This document shows, one piece after another, positions 1 through 7,974 of a stretch of 64,000 bases of DNA. The notes below the pieces were generated by a model that was not told where the DNA came from, made no database searches, and was given only the letters and a program-made list of their open reading frames with translations. The stretch's first letter is position 1; the number at the start of each line of letters is the position of its first letter. The position numbers were made by a program, and so were the translations under genes. Origin of the DNA: an uncultured Alphaproteobacteria bacterium (GTDB lineage Bacteria > Pseudomonadota > Alphaproteobacteria > RF32 > CAG-239); contig CAKQDU010000009.1 in assembly GCA_934229625.1 (NCBI GenBank), forward strand, positions 1 to 64,000, written 5' to 3'.

Positions 1-28
1 CTGATTCTCATTCTCACTCCAATTCCAA

Positions 29-56
29 AAAAAGCTCATCTAATGATGAGCTTTTT
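29..56 (-). terminator. Intrinsic terminator (repeat copy)
   Basis: AAAAAGCTCATC pairs with GATGAGCTTTTT as a 12-bp stem with a TAAT loop. It is the second copy of the tRNA-Pro terminator, carried on the tail repeat. Confidence 0.75.
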
Positions 57-190
57 ATTGGTCGGAGTGACTGAATTGGCTTCGCCGCTGCCTCCTCGCT
101 CGGCTTTCAGCCTCACCGGCGTACTCCCGTCCGCCTCTCGTCCTGGTCAATCAGCTTTCTCGCTGATTCTCATTCTCACTCCAATTCCAA

Positions 191-218
191 AAAAAGCTCA
201 TCTAATGATGAGCTTTTT
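191..218 (-). terminator. Intrinsic terminator of tRNA-Pro
   Basis: A perfect 12-bp stem (191-202 with 207-218) directly follows the tRNA CCA on the minus strand. Its 3' arm ends in a U-run. Confidence 0.85.
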
Positions 219-220
219 AT

Positions 221-297
221 TGGTCGGAGTGACTGAATTCGAATCAGCGACCTCTACGTCCCGAACGTAGCGTTCTACCAGGCTGAACTACACTCCG
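221..297 (-). tRNA. tRNA-Pro (CGG)
   Basis: On the minus strand the sequence folds as a 77-nt tRNA. The acceptor stem CGGAGTG pairs with CACTCCG, followed by discriminator A and an encoded CCA (221-223). The T-loop is TTCGAAT. The anticodon stem CTACG/CGTAG encloses the loop TTCGGGA, so the anticodon is CGG (proline). Its terminator and a tandem tail repeat follow immediately. Confidence 0.95.
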
Positions 298-364
298 GTG
301 CAGAACATTGTTACTTTTAATACATTTATTTTTTTTTGCAACAAAAATTTTTATTTTTTTATAA

Positions 365-396
365 AAAAGTGCAAAAGTCTGAACTTCTGCACTTTT
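365..396 (-). terminator. Intrinsic terminator after the 200-aa periplasmic gene
   Basis: AAAAGTGCA and TGCACTTTT form an interrupted stem with an inner AAGT/ACTT helix. On the minus strand it is followed by a T-rich tract, downstream of the gene ending at 418. Confidence 0.7.
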
Positions 397-417
397 CTTA
401 GCTTTTATAACTAATTT

Positions 418-1020
418 TTACATATTTTCCTGAGCCTGCATAATATGCTGCAAATCAGCTTTTGTTTCCTGATTGCGCTGATATACATCTTTAAGCTGTT
501 CAAATATAACCTGCTGTTCCGGCTTCAGAACGCCTTTGAATTTTTCTACACTTTTGGCTTCCAAACTTTTAACCTGTTCCTGAAGCAACTCAATGCTTTG
601 CATCAACTGCATTTGACGCAAACGGCTCTCTTCGCTGATTTCTCTGGCCGCATCTAATTGTTTTGGCTCCAAGTTCATATTCTGAATAAAATAACTTATC
701 TCAGCGCGGTTTTCTTCAATTTTTTGCCGCATTTCATTAACGCCTTGTTTAATTTCATCTTCTGCAGCTTGTTCTTCAGCGGTTTTGCCTGCATCGCTGT
801 TTTCTGTTTCAGAATTTTCAGCCGAGGCATTATCAGCTACGGATGTTTCATTTTTTAATTCAGAATTATCTACCGAAGTTTTTTCTGCCGGTGTATCTTC
901 GCTGATTTCTACAATTTCATCGTCTAAACCAAAAGCAGCCATATCTTCTTGCTCGTCAGCCTTAGCATTGGCGGCAACAAGAGCTAAACTTAAAATTATT
1001 GTCAAAAATTTTATATTCAT
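418..1020 (-). CDS. Periplasmic coiled-coil protein, Spy/CpxP-like C-terminus
   Basis: This is a 200-residue protein of unknown exact function. It has a cleavable signal peptide (residues 1-21, ending ANAKA). A long acidic Ser/Glu/Asn-rich linker (about 22-90) follows, then a helical C-terminal half. That half contains LEPKQL and LKPEQQVIFEQL, which resemble the LTxxQ signature of Spy/CpxP periplasmic chaperones. It lies 63 bp behind a clearer Spy-like gene on the same strand, so the two may form an envelope-stress pair. The assignment is inferred from helical character and motif spacing. The terminator at 365-396 closes the unit. Confidence 0.7.
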   Translation of the reverse strand: MNIKFLTIILSLALVAANAKADEQEDMAAFGLDDEIVEISEDTPAEKTSVDNSELKNETSVADNASAENSETENSDAGKTAEEQAAEDEIKQGVNEMRQKIEENRAEISYFIQNMNLEPKQLDAAREISEESRLRQMQLMQSIELLQEQVKSLEAKSVEKFKGVLKPEQQVIFEQLKDVYQRNQETKADLQHIMQAQENM

Positions 1021-1083
1021 AACCGTATCCTTTGCAATTTTTTTATGATAATAATCATATTTTAACCGGTTGGCAAGCTAATT

Positions 1084-1485
1084 TTAAAAACCGCCGTATT
1101 GACGCATTCTTTTCCGCGACGGCTTTTTGCCGTTTTCATCTCTCTCAAACTCCGGATTTCCCTTATTTAGACGAGCTTGCGCCTTATCAAATTTTATCTG
1201 TTGCTTTTCGGTTAGCAAGCTGCGGATTTTAGCTTCATCTTCTTTGCGGATATTGGCGATTTCCCGATGCAGCGTATCTATTTGCTGCATAAGCGATTTA
1301 ACTTTTTCATGACTTTGATTATAGATTTCTTTAACCTGCGCCTTTTGCTCTTTGCTTAAATCCAGCTCTTTGCTCCAATTTATCTGCCGGTCTGATGACT
1401 GATGCGGCTGTGATTTTTTAGCTTCTGCAACACCAACCGCCAGCATACCGGCAATCAGCAATAAAGGTAAAATAAATTTTTTCAT
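1084..1485 (-). CDS. Spy/CpxP family periplasmic protein (LTxxQ)
   Basis: A 133-residue protein with a signal peptide (about 1-22, ending AEA). A helical region contains LDLSKEQKAQVKEIYNQ near residue 43 and LLTEKQQIKFDKAQARL near 88. The two LTxxQ-like repeats are the hallmark of the Spy/CpxP family of ATP-independent periplasmic chaperones and metal or envelope-stress sensors. The length fits the family. It is probably co-transcribed with the 418-1020 gene. GGGAGACAGTTA lies before the ATG and can serve as ribosome site. Confidence 0.8.
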   Translation of the reverse strand: MKKFILPLLLIAGMLAVGVAEAKKSQPHQSSDRQINWSKELDLSKEQKAQVKEIYNQSHEKVKSLMQQIDTLHREIANIRKEDEAKIRSLLTEKQQIKFDKAQARLNKGNPEFERDENGKKPSRKRMRQYGGF

Positions 1486-1599
1486 TAACTGTCTCCCTGA
1501 TTATTTTAATCTAAATTATCATATAAATATTACTAATTTATTCATTTTTTTTGAAAAATTTTATTTAGTGATTATATTCGCAGCCAAAGGAGAAAAGTC

Positions 1600-2508
1600 A
1601 TGTTATTGCGGTTTGTGGGCTATATTTTAGCGGTTGCGGCAGTATTTTTGTGGAGTATGAACTATATATATGCCAAGCTTTTATTAAATTTCACGCCTAT
1701 GCAGATTTCATTTATCCGCTGGTTTCTGGCGATGATTTTCTTTTTGCCGTTTACTTTGAAAAGTTTGTGGGTTTACCGCCGCCTGCTCTGGCAGAATCTG
1801 GAATATATAATAATTATGGGACTGAGCGGCTTAGCGCTGGTTAATATCTGCGTTTATTATGCCGGACATACCGCCAATGCCGTTGATATGTCGCTGATTG
1901 CCACTTTAGGACCTTTGCTGATTATTGTCTTAAACAGCCTGTTTCAGCGTAAAATACCGCCTTTTCGGGTTGTTGTCGGTATTATTTTAGCTTTCGCCGG
2001 CGTATTGGCGGTGATTTTGCACGGAGATTTTGAAAATCTGCGTAACTTTGATTTTGTTGCCGGTGACCTCTGGATGTTGGGAACAGCTTTTATGTTTGCC
2101 GTATATTCGCTTTGCCAACGCCGCCTGCCGCCCAAACTTCCGGCTTTAACCTCTTTAAGCGCGGCGATTATTGTGGCGGTTTTGTTCTGTACGCCGGACT
2201 TTCTGCTGCAGCAGGATATAGACCCGATGCCCATGCCGGATAAAAAAGAAGCATTGATTTTATTGGTTATCGGTTTTCTAAATTCCGGTCTGGCTTATTT
2301 ATGGTGGAACGTGGCTATAAAAAGAATAGGACTGGTGCATACCGGCATAATTTATTATCTGTTGCCGGTGTTCGGCTGCATAATGGCGCACTATGTACTG
2401 GATGAAACTTTGTATTCTTCGCAAATTTACGGGGCAATGCTGGTGGTTGCCGGCATTATTCTGGCGGCAATTCCGCTAAAGAAAAGATTTCTGCCGTCCG
2501 AAAAATAA
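1600..2508 (+). CDS. EamA/DMT-family inner-membrane transporter
   Basis: This 302-residue protein has about ten hydrophobic segments in two homologous halves, the layout of drug/metabolite transporter (EamA) permeases. Typical signs are FLWSMNYIYAKLL near the start, an internal GLALVNICVYYAG segment, and GFLNSGLAYLWWNVAIKRIG opening the second half. The substrate cannot be deduced; relatives export amino acids or metabolites. The start follows AAAGGAGAAAAGTC. The YmdB-type gene begins 52 bp downstream on the same strand, so the two may share a transcript. Confidence 0.88.
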   Translation: MLLRFVGYILAVAAVFLWSMNYIYAKLLLNFTPMQISFIRWFLAMIFFLPFTLKSLWVYRRLLWQNLEYIIIMGLSGLALVNICVYYAGHTANAVDMSLIATLGPLLIIVLNSLFQRKIPPFRVVVGIILAFAGVLAVILHGDFENLRNFDFVAGDLWMLGTAFMFAVYSLCQRRLPPKLPALTSLSAAIIVAVLFCTPDFLLQQDIDPMPMPDKKEALILLVIGFLNSGLAYLWWNVAIKRIGLVHTGIIYYLLPVFGCIMAHYVLDETLYSSQIYGAMLVVAGIILAAIPLKKRFLPSEK

Positions 2509-2560
2509 AACTTGCATAAATCTTTGTTTTTGCTATAACCATTGCAAAAAAGGAGAAAGC

Positions 2561-3346
2561 ATGCGTATATTTTATTGCGGTGATATAGTAGCTCGCTCTG
2601 GGCGCGAGGTTGTATTGAAGAATCTGGCAAAAATACGTACAGACTATAAAGTTGACGTTATTTTGGCCAATGTGGAAAACGCTGCGCACGGTTTTGGCGT
2701 AACCCCCGGCATCTGCCGTGATTTTTTGGATAAAGGCGCGGATGTCCTGATTACCGGAAATCACTTTTTAAATCAACGCGATATTATTGCATATTTAAAT
2801 GATTGCAAGGTGATTATAAGACCGGCAAACATTCCCTCAGAAAATCCGGGAAGAGGTTTTACAATTTTTGAACTACCTGACGGCCGGCGTATTTTGATTA
2901 TACAAATGCTTGGACGCCTGTTTATGGAAGCTGTTGACTGTCCGGTGCAAACTATTGAAAATATTCTGAAAAATTATACATTAGGAAAAAATATTCAGGC
3001 GATTTTTGTTGATATTCACGCAGAAGCCACTTCCGAAAAACTATCATTTGGCTACTATCTTGACGGACGTGTAAGCGCTGTTGCCGGTACTCATACCCAT
3101 GTGCCGACGGCAGATTATCGTGTTTTGCCGCGCGGAACGGCATATATCACAGATGTCGGAATGTGCGGCAATTACAATTCCGTTTTGGGTTTTGACACGG
3201 CAGCTCCAATCAACAGGCTATGCCGACGCTATGTCAGCGACAGACTGGTTCCGGCAATCGGAGCCGGAACTTTGTACGGAATTTTGGTAGAAACAGATGA
3301 CGTAACCGGTTTAGCTAAAAGCATCAGACAAATTGTGCTGAGTTAA
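2561..3346 (+). CDS. ymdB: YmdB-family metallophosphoesterase (TIGR00282 type)
   Basis: A 261-residue protein matching the YmdB family of calcineurin-like phosphoesterases. The metal-binding motifs appear in order: GDIV at residue 7, ANVENAAHGFG near 37, ITGNHFLNQR near 66, and AGTHTHVPTAD near 175. Characterised members hydrolyse 2',3'-cyclic nucleotides and affect RNA turnover and biofilm formation; the role here is inferred. The usual GNHxWD is GNHFLN in this copy. AAAGGAGAAAGC precedes the ATG. The gene converges on the TPR-methyltransferase, which ends at 3343, so the stop codons overlap. Confidence 0.88.
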   Translation: MRIFYCGDIVARSGREVVLKNLAKIRTDYKVDVILANVENAAHGFGVTPGICRDFLDKGADVLITGNHFLNQRDIIAYLNDCKVIIRPANIPSENPGRGFTIFELPDGRRILIIQMLGRLFMEAVDCPVQTIENILKNYTLGKNIQAIFVDIHAEATSEKLSFGYYLDGRVSAVAGTHTHVPTADYRVLPRGTAYITDVGMCGNYNSVLGFDTAAPINRLCRRYVSDRLVPAIGAGTLYGILVETDDVTGLAKSIRQIVLS

Positions 3347-5082
3347 ACATAAGCATCAAATATTATTCCGGTGACGTCTTCATTATTTTCTTTGCGCAAT
3401 ATCAGAGGATAGCTTTTTACTGCCTTATATCCGGCTTCTTTCAAAAGTTTTTCTACATACTGCGGATTATGCTTATAGCGTCCGGTAGGCTGAATTTTAT
3501 AAGTTTCGGTCAAACTGTCCGTTTCTACCGAAAATATTATTCTGACCGGACTTGCCGCATCCAACAGCGGACGCAATTCCCCAAAATAACAAAAAACATC
3601 GGCAGAAATTATTGCGGAAAACTCGTTTTTATGCCGTTCCAAATACGCCAAAGCATCAGTATGCTCCAAATTTTGATACACTTTTTTAGACTCAGCCAGT
3701 TTCAGCATTGCCGCCGACAAATCTATGCCATAAAAAACATTATCGGTATTTTTGAATTTTTCTCCAATCAATCCCGTGCCGCACCCCAAATCTAAAACTT
3801 TCCCTTTCAGAGGCGGAATAATTTCTGCCATTTTTTCCACAACATTATAGCTTATGTTTTTAAGAACATTTTCATAGTTTTCGGCAAAACAATCAAACAA
3901 TAAACGATTATATTCCGTCTCATTGTCAGATGACTTCCCGTTTAAAACTGCCCACAGATGTTTTGCCACCGTGTTTTCAGGCATTTTCTCGTACCAATTT
4001 TCAGCAATTTTCAAAGCCTTTTCATGTGATTTAGCATAAAATAAGGTAATGGTTTCGGCAATATTCAGACTCCAATCAATATGATGCGGCGCCAGATAAA
4101 AAGCATTAAACATCAGCGCCAACGCCTGCTCATATTCTTCCAAAGTTTTAAGAATTATTGCTAAATTATAGCTTAGTTCCGGTTGTTCAGGCGCCAAACG
4201 CACAGCCGCGCGATATTCTTCCAAAGCCTCCAATGTACGTTTAAGCCTGCACAGCATATTGGCATAATTGGCATGCATCTGAACGCTGTCCGGATTTAGC
4301 TCTCCTGCTTTTTTATAATATTTTTCTGCTTCGGCATAATTGGCTTTTTCCGCTTCTAAATCAGCAATATGCAAGGCTGCGGCAGAGTTGTGAGGGTCAA
4401 GCCGTAAAGCCGCATAAAAAAAAGGCAAAGCTTCATCTTTTTTTTGCAAAAACAACAAAGTTTCGCCTAGAATCGTCTTGATTTCAGCGTTTTCTTGCAG
4501 AAAATCAGCTTGCTGCAAATATAAATTAGCCTCGCTGTATTTCTGTTGAGTAAATTTGCGGCGTCCTAAATAATAAAAAGGGCGCGCGTCTTGGGGATTT
4601 TTCTGCGCCAGCAGCTGCAGAGCCGCCTCGTCATTTTTAATTTCTGCCAGATTTACGGCAGCGTCTGTATAATCTGCATCCAGCTTTAGAGCATTTTCAA
4701 AGGCTTCTGCGGCTTCTTCATCGCGCCCTATTTGCCAATAAGTATTGCCCAAGCAAAAAAATGCCTCTTTTAAATCCGGTTTCAGACGTAAAACTTTTTT
4801 ATAGGCTTCTATCGCTTCAATCGGATGCCCCGAAGCCGACAGAGAAATACCCAGATTAAAAAAAATCGGAAAATGTTCTGGTGCAGCAGCCGCCGCACGA
4901 TAAAACCAGTTGACGGCTTCAGAATGCAGGCCGCGAGTTTGCGCAATCAATCCCAATAAATTTAAAACATCGGCATTATCCGGAGCGGTTTCCAAGATTT
5001 GACGATAGAGCTGCTCTGCTTCATGCAAAGCTCCGTTTTGCTGCAATTCAACAGCTTTCTGAAACATCAAATTATATGACAT
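3343..5082 (-). CDS. TPR-repeat protein fused to a SAM methyltransferase
   Basis: A 579-residue two-part protein. Residues ~1-400 are a run of tetratricopeptide repeats (for example LNLLGLIAQTRGLHSEAVNW, FFCLGNTYWQIGRDEEAAEA). Residues ~430-579 are a class I SAM methyltransferase with motif I VLDLGCGTGLIGEKF and a GIDLSAAML acidic-loop motif. Such fusions methylate small molecules or proteins; the substrate is unknown. There is no signal peptide, so it is likely cytoplasmic. Its promoter region diverges from rpsD. Confidence 0.85.
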   Translation of the reverse strand: MSYNLMFQKAVELQQNGALHEAEQLYRQILETAPDNADVLNLLGLIAQTRGLHSEAVNWFYRAAAAAPEHFPIFFNLGISLSASGHPIEAIEAYKKVLRLKPDLKEAFFCLGNTYWQIGRDEEAAEAFENALKLDADYTDAAVNLAEIKNDEAALQLLAQKNPQDARPFYYLGRRKFTQQKYSEANLYLQQADFLQENAEIKTILGETLLFLQKKDEALPFFYAALRLDPHNSAAALHIADLEAEKANYAEAEKYYKKAGELNPDSVQMHANYANMLCRLKRTLEALEEYRAAVRLAPEQPELSYNLAIILKTLEEYEQALALMFNAFYLAPHHIDWSLNIAETITLFYAKSHEKALKIAENWYEKMPENTVAKHLWAVLNGKSSDNETEYNRLLFDCFAENYENVLKNISYNVVEKMAEIIPPLKGKVLDLGCGTGLIGEKFKNTDNVFYGIDLSAAMLKLAESKKVYQNLEHTDALAYLERHKNEFSAIISADVFCYFGELRPLLDAASPVRIIFSVETDSLTETYKIQPTGRYKHNPQYVEKLLKEAGYKAVKSYPLILRKENNEDVTGIIFDAYV

Positions 5083-5149
5083 TGCCTTCTCCTTATTTTC
5101 AATTGTAAAATAATTTTATAAAAAATCCAGCGTTATTTGTATTTTTTGC

Positions 5150-5178
5150 TTGAAAAAACAGATTTTTTGAGTTAGATT
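5150..5178 (+). promoter_or_regulatory. Sigma70-type promoter of rpsD
   Basis: TTGAAA (5150-5155), a 17-bp spacer and TAGATT (5173-5178) lie about 100 bp before the rpsD start. Confidence 0.6.
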
Positions 5179-5286
5179 GTCACCACTTCCGAGAATGCAG
5201 ATTGTGTCAAGGCTCAATCTCGTTTCCGTGTTTTGGCGTGAGACTATCGGGACAATAATGTAAACAAAAATAAAGGATTTAAACTT

Positions 5287-5901
5287 ATGAAAAGTATTGT
5301 TGCTGCTAAAAAGAAAAACAGCCGCCGCTATGGCGAAAATCTTTGGGGCGATGCTAACAGCCCGTTCAACAAACGTTCTTACGGCCCTGGTCAACATGGT
5401 CAAAGAAAGAAAAAAGTTACCGACTACGGCGAACAATTGAATGCTAAGCAAAAATTGAAAGTTTATTATGGTAACATTTCCGAAAAACAATTTGGTAAAT
5501 ATTATGCCGAAGCTATTCGTCGCTCTGGCGATGCCGCAGAAAACTTGATTGGTTTGCTGGAATCTCGTTTGGACAATTTGGTATACAAAGCTAAATTTGT
5601 TCCAACCGTATTTGCTGCCCGTCAGTTTGTTAACCACGGCCATGTTACCGTAAACGGCAAAAAAGTAAACATCCCTTCTTATCAGGTTAAAGCAGGAGAT
5701 GTTATTGAAGTTCGTGAAAAATCTAAAGGTTTGGCTTTGGTAGCTGCCGCTATTGAATCTCAATCTCGTGATTTCCCTGGTTATTTGGAAGTAGATGCCA
5801 AAAAACTTACTGCAAAATATACATTTGTACCTAAGTTTGACGATGTTCCGTACGCTGCTATGATGGAACCGAATCTGGTTATCGAATACTACTCAAGATA
5901 A
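5287..5901 (+). CDS. rpsD: 30S ribosomal protein S4
   Basis: This 204-residue protein is S4, a primary 16S rRNA binding protein that nucleates 30S assembly. The N-terminal signature [20 protein letters not shown] and the S4 RNA-binding domain ([20 protein letters not shown] to [16 protein letters not shown]) are plain, and the length is normal. It stands alone here rather than in the alpha operon, which is common in alphaproteobacteria. It has its own promoter (5150-5178) and terminator (5923-5949). Confidence 0.97.
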   Translation: MKSIVAAKKKNSRRYGENLWGDANSPFNKRSYGPGQHGQRKKKVTDYGEQLNAKQKLKVYYGNISEKQFGKYYAEAIRRSGDAAENLIGLLESRLDNLVYKAKFVPTVFAARQFVNHGHVTVNGKKVNIPSYQVKAGDVIEVREKSKGLALVAAAIESQSRDFPGYLEVDAKKLTAKYTFVPKFDDVPYAAMMEPNLVIEYYSR

Positions 5902-5922
5902 TCTGGTTTTTAACGGATTTAG

Positions 5923-5949
5923 AAAGCCCGTCTTTTGGCGGGCTTTTTG
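5923..5949 (+). terminator. Intrinsic terminator of rpsD
   Basis: AAAGCCCG pairs with CGGGCTTT, followed by a T-run. Confidence 0.85.
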
Positions 5950-6030
5950 TATATTAAAAAACTTTAGAGCGCAAGTGATAAAAGTTTATGTCAATTAAGG
6001 AACCCACGCCTTTTTCATACTTGTTTCTTT

Positions 6031-6750
6031 TTAAAATGCCATAGATACAGCACATCTTTCAGATTCTTTACGGCAAGAGTTACAAATTTCATCAATTTCA
6101 GCTAAACTTAAATCTTTAAGACATCTATAACCGTTTCTGTGGCAATAATTGTCACCATATATTCTGATACTACCATTAGAACGAAATAAACTTCCATATA
6201 TTAAAGTTGAATGCAAGGGAATAACAAGGTTTCTATAAATATTTGAACATAATTTTGCAGAAAAGTTTGGAGATAAAGATACATTGTCACTATTTATCAT
6301 ATATCCCCCAATGGCAATATCAAACGCTATTCTATAGGAAACGGCAATGTGTGCTATATTTGATAAGTCATTTTGCCCTATGTACAAATGTAAATGATTG
6401 CCATAACCATCGGCTATCCAATCAGGAGCCAATGTATTCCAACTTTGAGGAACAAGGTTCATACTCTTCACAAAATCAACCAAACCAGTATTGTGTTCAA
6501 ATTTTCTTAAAGATTGCCGTGCTTCCATTAACCCTTGTATTAAAAAAACATATTCATTAACAGCTTTATTTATTTTCCACATTTCCATAGCTTTGGAATA
6601 TCCGGCAATGCCTCCGACAGATAGAACGCCGACAATTGCCAATACGCCGAGCATTTCTATCATGGAACGACCGGCAGAGCAAACGGAGGAGCTGTCTTTC
6701 ACTACTCTCCCCCAACTCTTTCCTTTGAAAAATTCTATACCCTTAAACAT
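6031..6750 (-). CDS. Pilin-like protein 1 (GRSMIEM family, module C)
   Basis: A 239-residue prepilin-like protein. The leader MFKGIEFFKGKSWG...VCSAG ends in the prepilin peptidase site G|RSMIE, with Glu at +5, then a hydrophobic helix MLGVLAIVGVLSVGGIAGYSKAM. The C-terminal part has the family cysteine pattern (KLCSN, NYC, RCL, EICNSC, RCAV). The frame stays open for another 31 codons upstream. The ATG at 6750 is preferred because GAGGAGGAATAAG precedes it. The conserved 177-bp inverted-repeat element lies just upstream. Unlike the other two module C genes it lacks the CATTGCGAGG repeat in its leader. Role inferred: minor pilin or surface-exposed pseudopilin. Confidence 0.82.
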   Translation of the reverse strand: MFKGIEFFKGKSWGRVVKDSSSVCSAGRSMIEMLGVLAIVGVLSVGGIAGYSKAMEMWKINKAVNEYVFLIQGLMEARQSLRKFEHNTGLVDFVKSMNLVPQSWNTLAPDWIADGYGNHLHLYIGQNDLSNIAHIAVSYRIAFDIAIGGYMINSDNVSLSPNFSAKLCSNIYRNLVIPLHSTLIYGSLFRSNGSIRIYGDNYCHRNGYRCLKDLSLAEIDEICNSCRKESERCAVSMAF

Positions 6751-6765
6751 CTTATTCCTCCTCAA

Positions 6766-6942
6766 GTGTGTAAAAAAAACGACCGTTATTTTTACACAGC
6801 AAAACAGACGGCAATAAAATGTTGTAAAAACGCCAAAAAACATCGCAAATATAAAAAGTTATTGCAAATTTTACCAACCTTTGCTAGACTATAAAAAACA
6901 GCCTAAAAACTGTCCATTTTAAACGGTCGTTTTTTTACACAC
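6766..6942. repeat. Module C inverted-repeat element, copy 1
   Basis: A 177-bp element bounded by GTGTGTAAAAAAAACGACCG and its complement at 6922-6942, with a 7- versus 8-base A/T run. It ends 16 bp before the start codon of pilin 1. Inside, on the plus strand, TTGCAA (6862-6867), 17 bp and TAGACT (6885-6890) form a promoter pointing away from pilin 1, towards pilin 2. Copies occur at 36002-36177 and 53484-53659. Confidence 0.85.
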
Positions 6943-6986
6943 TTTCGACCATAATAACGCTTTGATTTTATTAAACTAAAATTCTC

Positions 6987-7015
6987 TTTACATTCAAACA
7001 AGATTCAGTTAGAAT
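6987..7015 (+). promoter_or_regulatory. Promoter of module B leader RNA, copy 1
   Basis: TTTACA (6987-6992), 17 bp, TAGAAT (7010-7015). The conserved RNA begins about 8 nt downstream, at GGATAGG. The same geometry is seen at 28257-28285. Confidence 0.72.
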
Positions 7016-7021
7016 AGTTTT

Positions 7022-7239
7022 TGGATAGGTAATAGTCTGTCTGAGGTGTCGAAACCTCTTAGATATACGTCTTATGCATAGACGATAAATACTTGCATCT
7101 TCTAGCGAGAGCTGGAAGGTAGCAAAATATGCTATCTTTAGCTAATATGCTGCACTATTTTATATCTAATAGTTTCGAACTTCCAGCTGCTTCATCCAAG
7201 CAGCTTTTTGTTGTATTTTCAATATGAAAGGAAGTTACT
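7022..7239 (+). ncRNA. Module B structured leader RNA, copy 1 (candidate attenuator)
   Basis: A ~217-nt 5' leader of pilin 2, with a homologue at 28292-28525. Helices: GAGGT 7043-7047 with ACCTC 7054-7058; CGTCT 7068-7072 with AGACG 7080-7084; TCTTCTAGC 7098-7106 with GCTGGAAGG 7111-7119 around a GAGA loop. An intrinsic terminator (7185-7209) follows. AGCTGGAAG (7110-7118) can instead pair perfectly with CTTCCAGCT (7180-7188), which covers the terminator's 5' arm. The second copy keeps these pairings with changed bases. No known riboswitch class was recognised. Confidence 0.72.
7185..7209 (+). terminator. Terminator at the end of the module B leader, copy 1
   Basis: AGCTGCTT, loop CATCC, AAGCAGCT, then TTTT, located 31 bp before the pilin 2 start. 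Its position before the gene rather than after it implies attenuation. Confidence 0.8.
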
Positions 7240-7893
7240 ATGAAGCAAAATCAATATGGCAGAAGCATGATTGAAATGCTCGGCGTTTTAGCCATTATCG
7301 GCGTGCTGAGCGTGGGCGGTATCGCCGGATATTCTAAGGCAATGGAAAAGTGGAAGTTGGATAAGGCGATAGGAGATTATTCAATGATGATTCAGGGAAT
7401 CTTAGAACATCGGGAAGATTTTTATAGGCAATCACACAATATAGAAACATTTTCATTAAGTATCACCGATACTTTGCAAGCTCTAAACATTGTTCCTGCA
7501 AATTGGCAAAAAAACGAACAATATCTTATAGACAACATGGGAAACTATATTAGTATTGTAATAGCTCCTGCCTTATACGATATGCCTGACCGCATATCAA
7601 TAAATATATTATTAGGAGGTGTACAAGCTAATGAAGAAAGCAACATCACAGAAGGATTTTCCGCAAAGCTTTGCACTGCTTTATATACAGATTTAATTAT
7701 TCCTTTACAAAACTCAATTTGGAAAACTGTTGTTTATCGCCAAAAATCAGGAAATCTTCCTGCTTGGGTTGGTTCAGTCTATTGCACAGAAAATGAAAAT
7801 TGCCTCAGTAACATGAAATTAAAAGATATAAATGAACTTTGTTCTTCTTGTAATGCTAAAAATGAGGTTTGCGGTGTAAATTTCAATTTATAA
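7240..7893 (+). CDS. Pilin-like protein 2 (GRSMIEM family, module B)
   Basis: A 217-residue protein with a very short leader, MKQNQYG, cut before RSMIEM. The hydrophobic helix LGVLAIIGVLSVGGIAGYSKAMEKWK follows. The middle is variable. The tail carries six cysteines: AKLCTA, VYCTE, NCLSN, ELCSSC, EVCGV. The ATG follows GAAAGGAAGTTACT. Expression is probably gated by the leader RNA and terminator just upstream. The closest partner is pilin 5, which has the same module and near-identical N-terminus. Function inferred: type IV-like pilin or pseudopilin exported through the inner membrane and processed by a prepilin peptidase not in this window. Confidence 0.85.
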   Translation: MKQNQYGRSMIEMLGVLAIIGVLSVGGIAGYSKAMEKWKLDKAIGDYSMMIQGILEHREDFYRQSHNIETFSLSITDTLQALNIVPANWQKNEQYLIDNMGNYISIVIAPALYDMPDRISINILLGGVQANEESNITEGFSAKLCTALYTDLIIPLQNSIWKTVVYRQKSGNLPAWVGSVYCTENENCLSNMKLKDINELCSSCNAKNEVCGVNFNL

Positions 7894-7908
7894 ATTGAAT
7901 TTTTCCGG

Positions 7909-7936
7909 TTGACTTATGGCGTGAGGCTGTTATAGA
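7909..7936 (+). promoter_or_regulatory. Module A promoter, copy 1
   Basis: TTGACT (7909-7914), 16 bp, TATAGA (7931-7936), inside a block shared by the four pilin-linked module A units. It starts 15 bp after the pilin 2 stop. Confidence 0.75.
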
Positions 7937-7974
7937 ATTAGAGTGTAAACAACATAATTTTAGAGGAAAGAAAG

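Larger units (their letters stand above)
1..239 (-). repeat. tRNA-Pro tail repeat, 162-bp unit
   Basis: Bases 1-77 are repeated at 163-239, an exact 162-bp offset. The shared block contains the last 19 nt of tRNA-Pro (59-77 and 221-239), its CCA, a perfect 12-bp terminator hairpin and about 28 more bases. The 85 bases between the blocks, read on the minus strand, contain AGTACGCCGGTGAG and end in GGCGAAGCCAATT. The same two anchors occur in the repeat behind tRNA-Trp. Block 1 starts at the window edge, so more copies may lie outside. E. coli tyrT has a known analogue: 178-bp repeats carrying 19 bp of the tRNA 3' end. Confidence 0.85.

Noticed and set aside
5116..5763. 215-residue minus-strand ORF over rpsD
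   Set aside because: Shadow of rpsD; low-complexity Phe/Ile/Asn composition typical of antisense frames.
6751..6843. 31-codon upstream extension of pilin 1 (and the same in pilins 7 and 9)
   Set aside because: The frame is open only because the inverted-repeat element lacks stops there. The inner ATG has a strong ribosome site and gives a normal prepilin leader.
7022..7239. c-di-GMP riboswitch upstream of a pilin
   Set aside because: Such riboswitches do control pilin genes elsewhere, but the conserved core bases and tetraloop-receptor of class I and the class II fold were not found.
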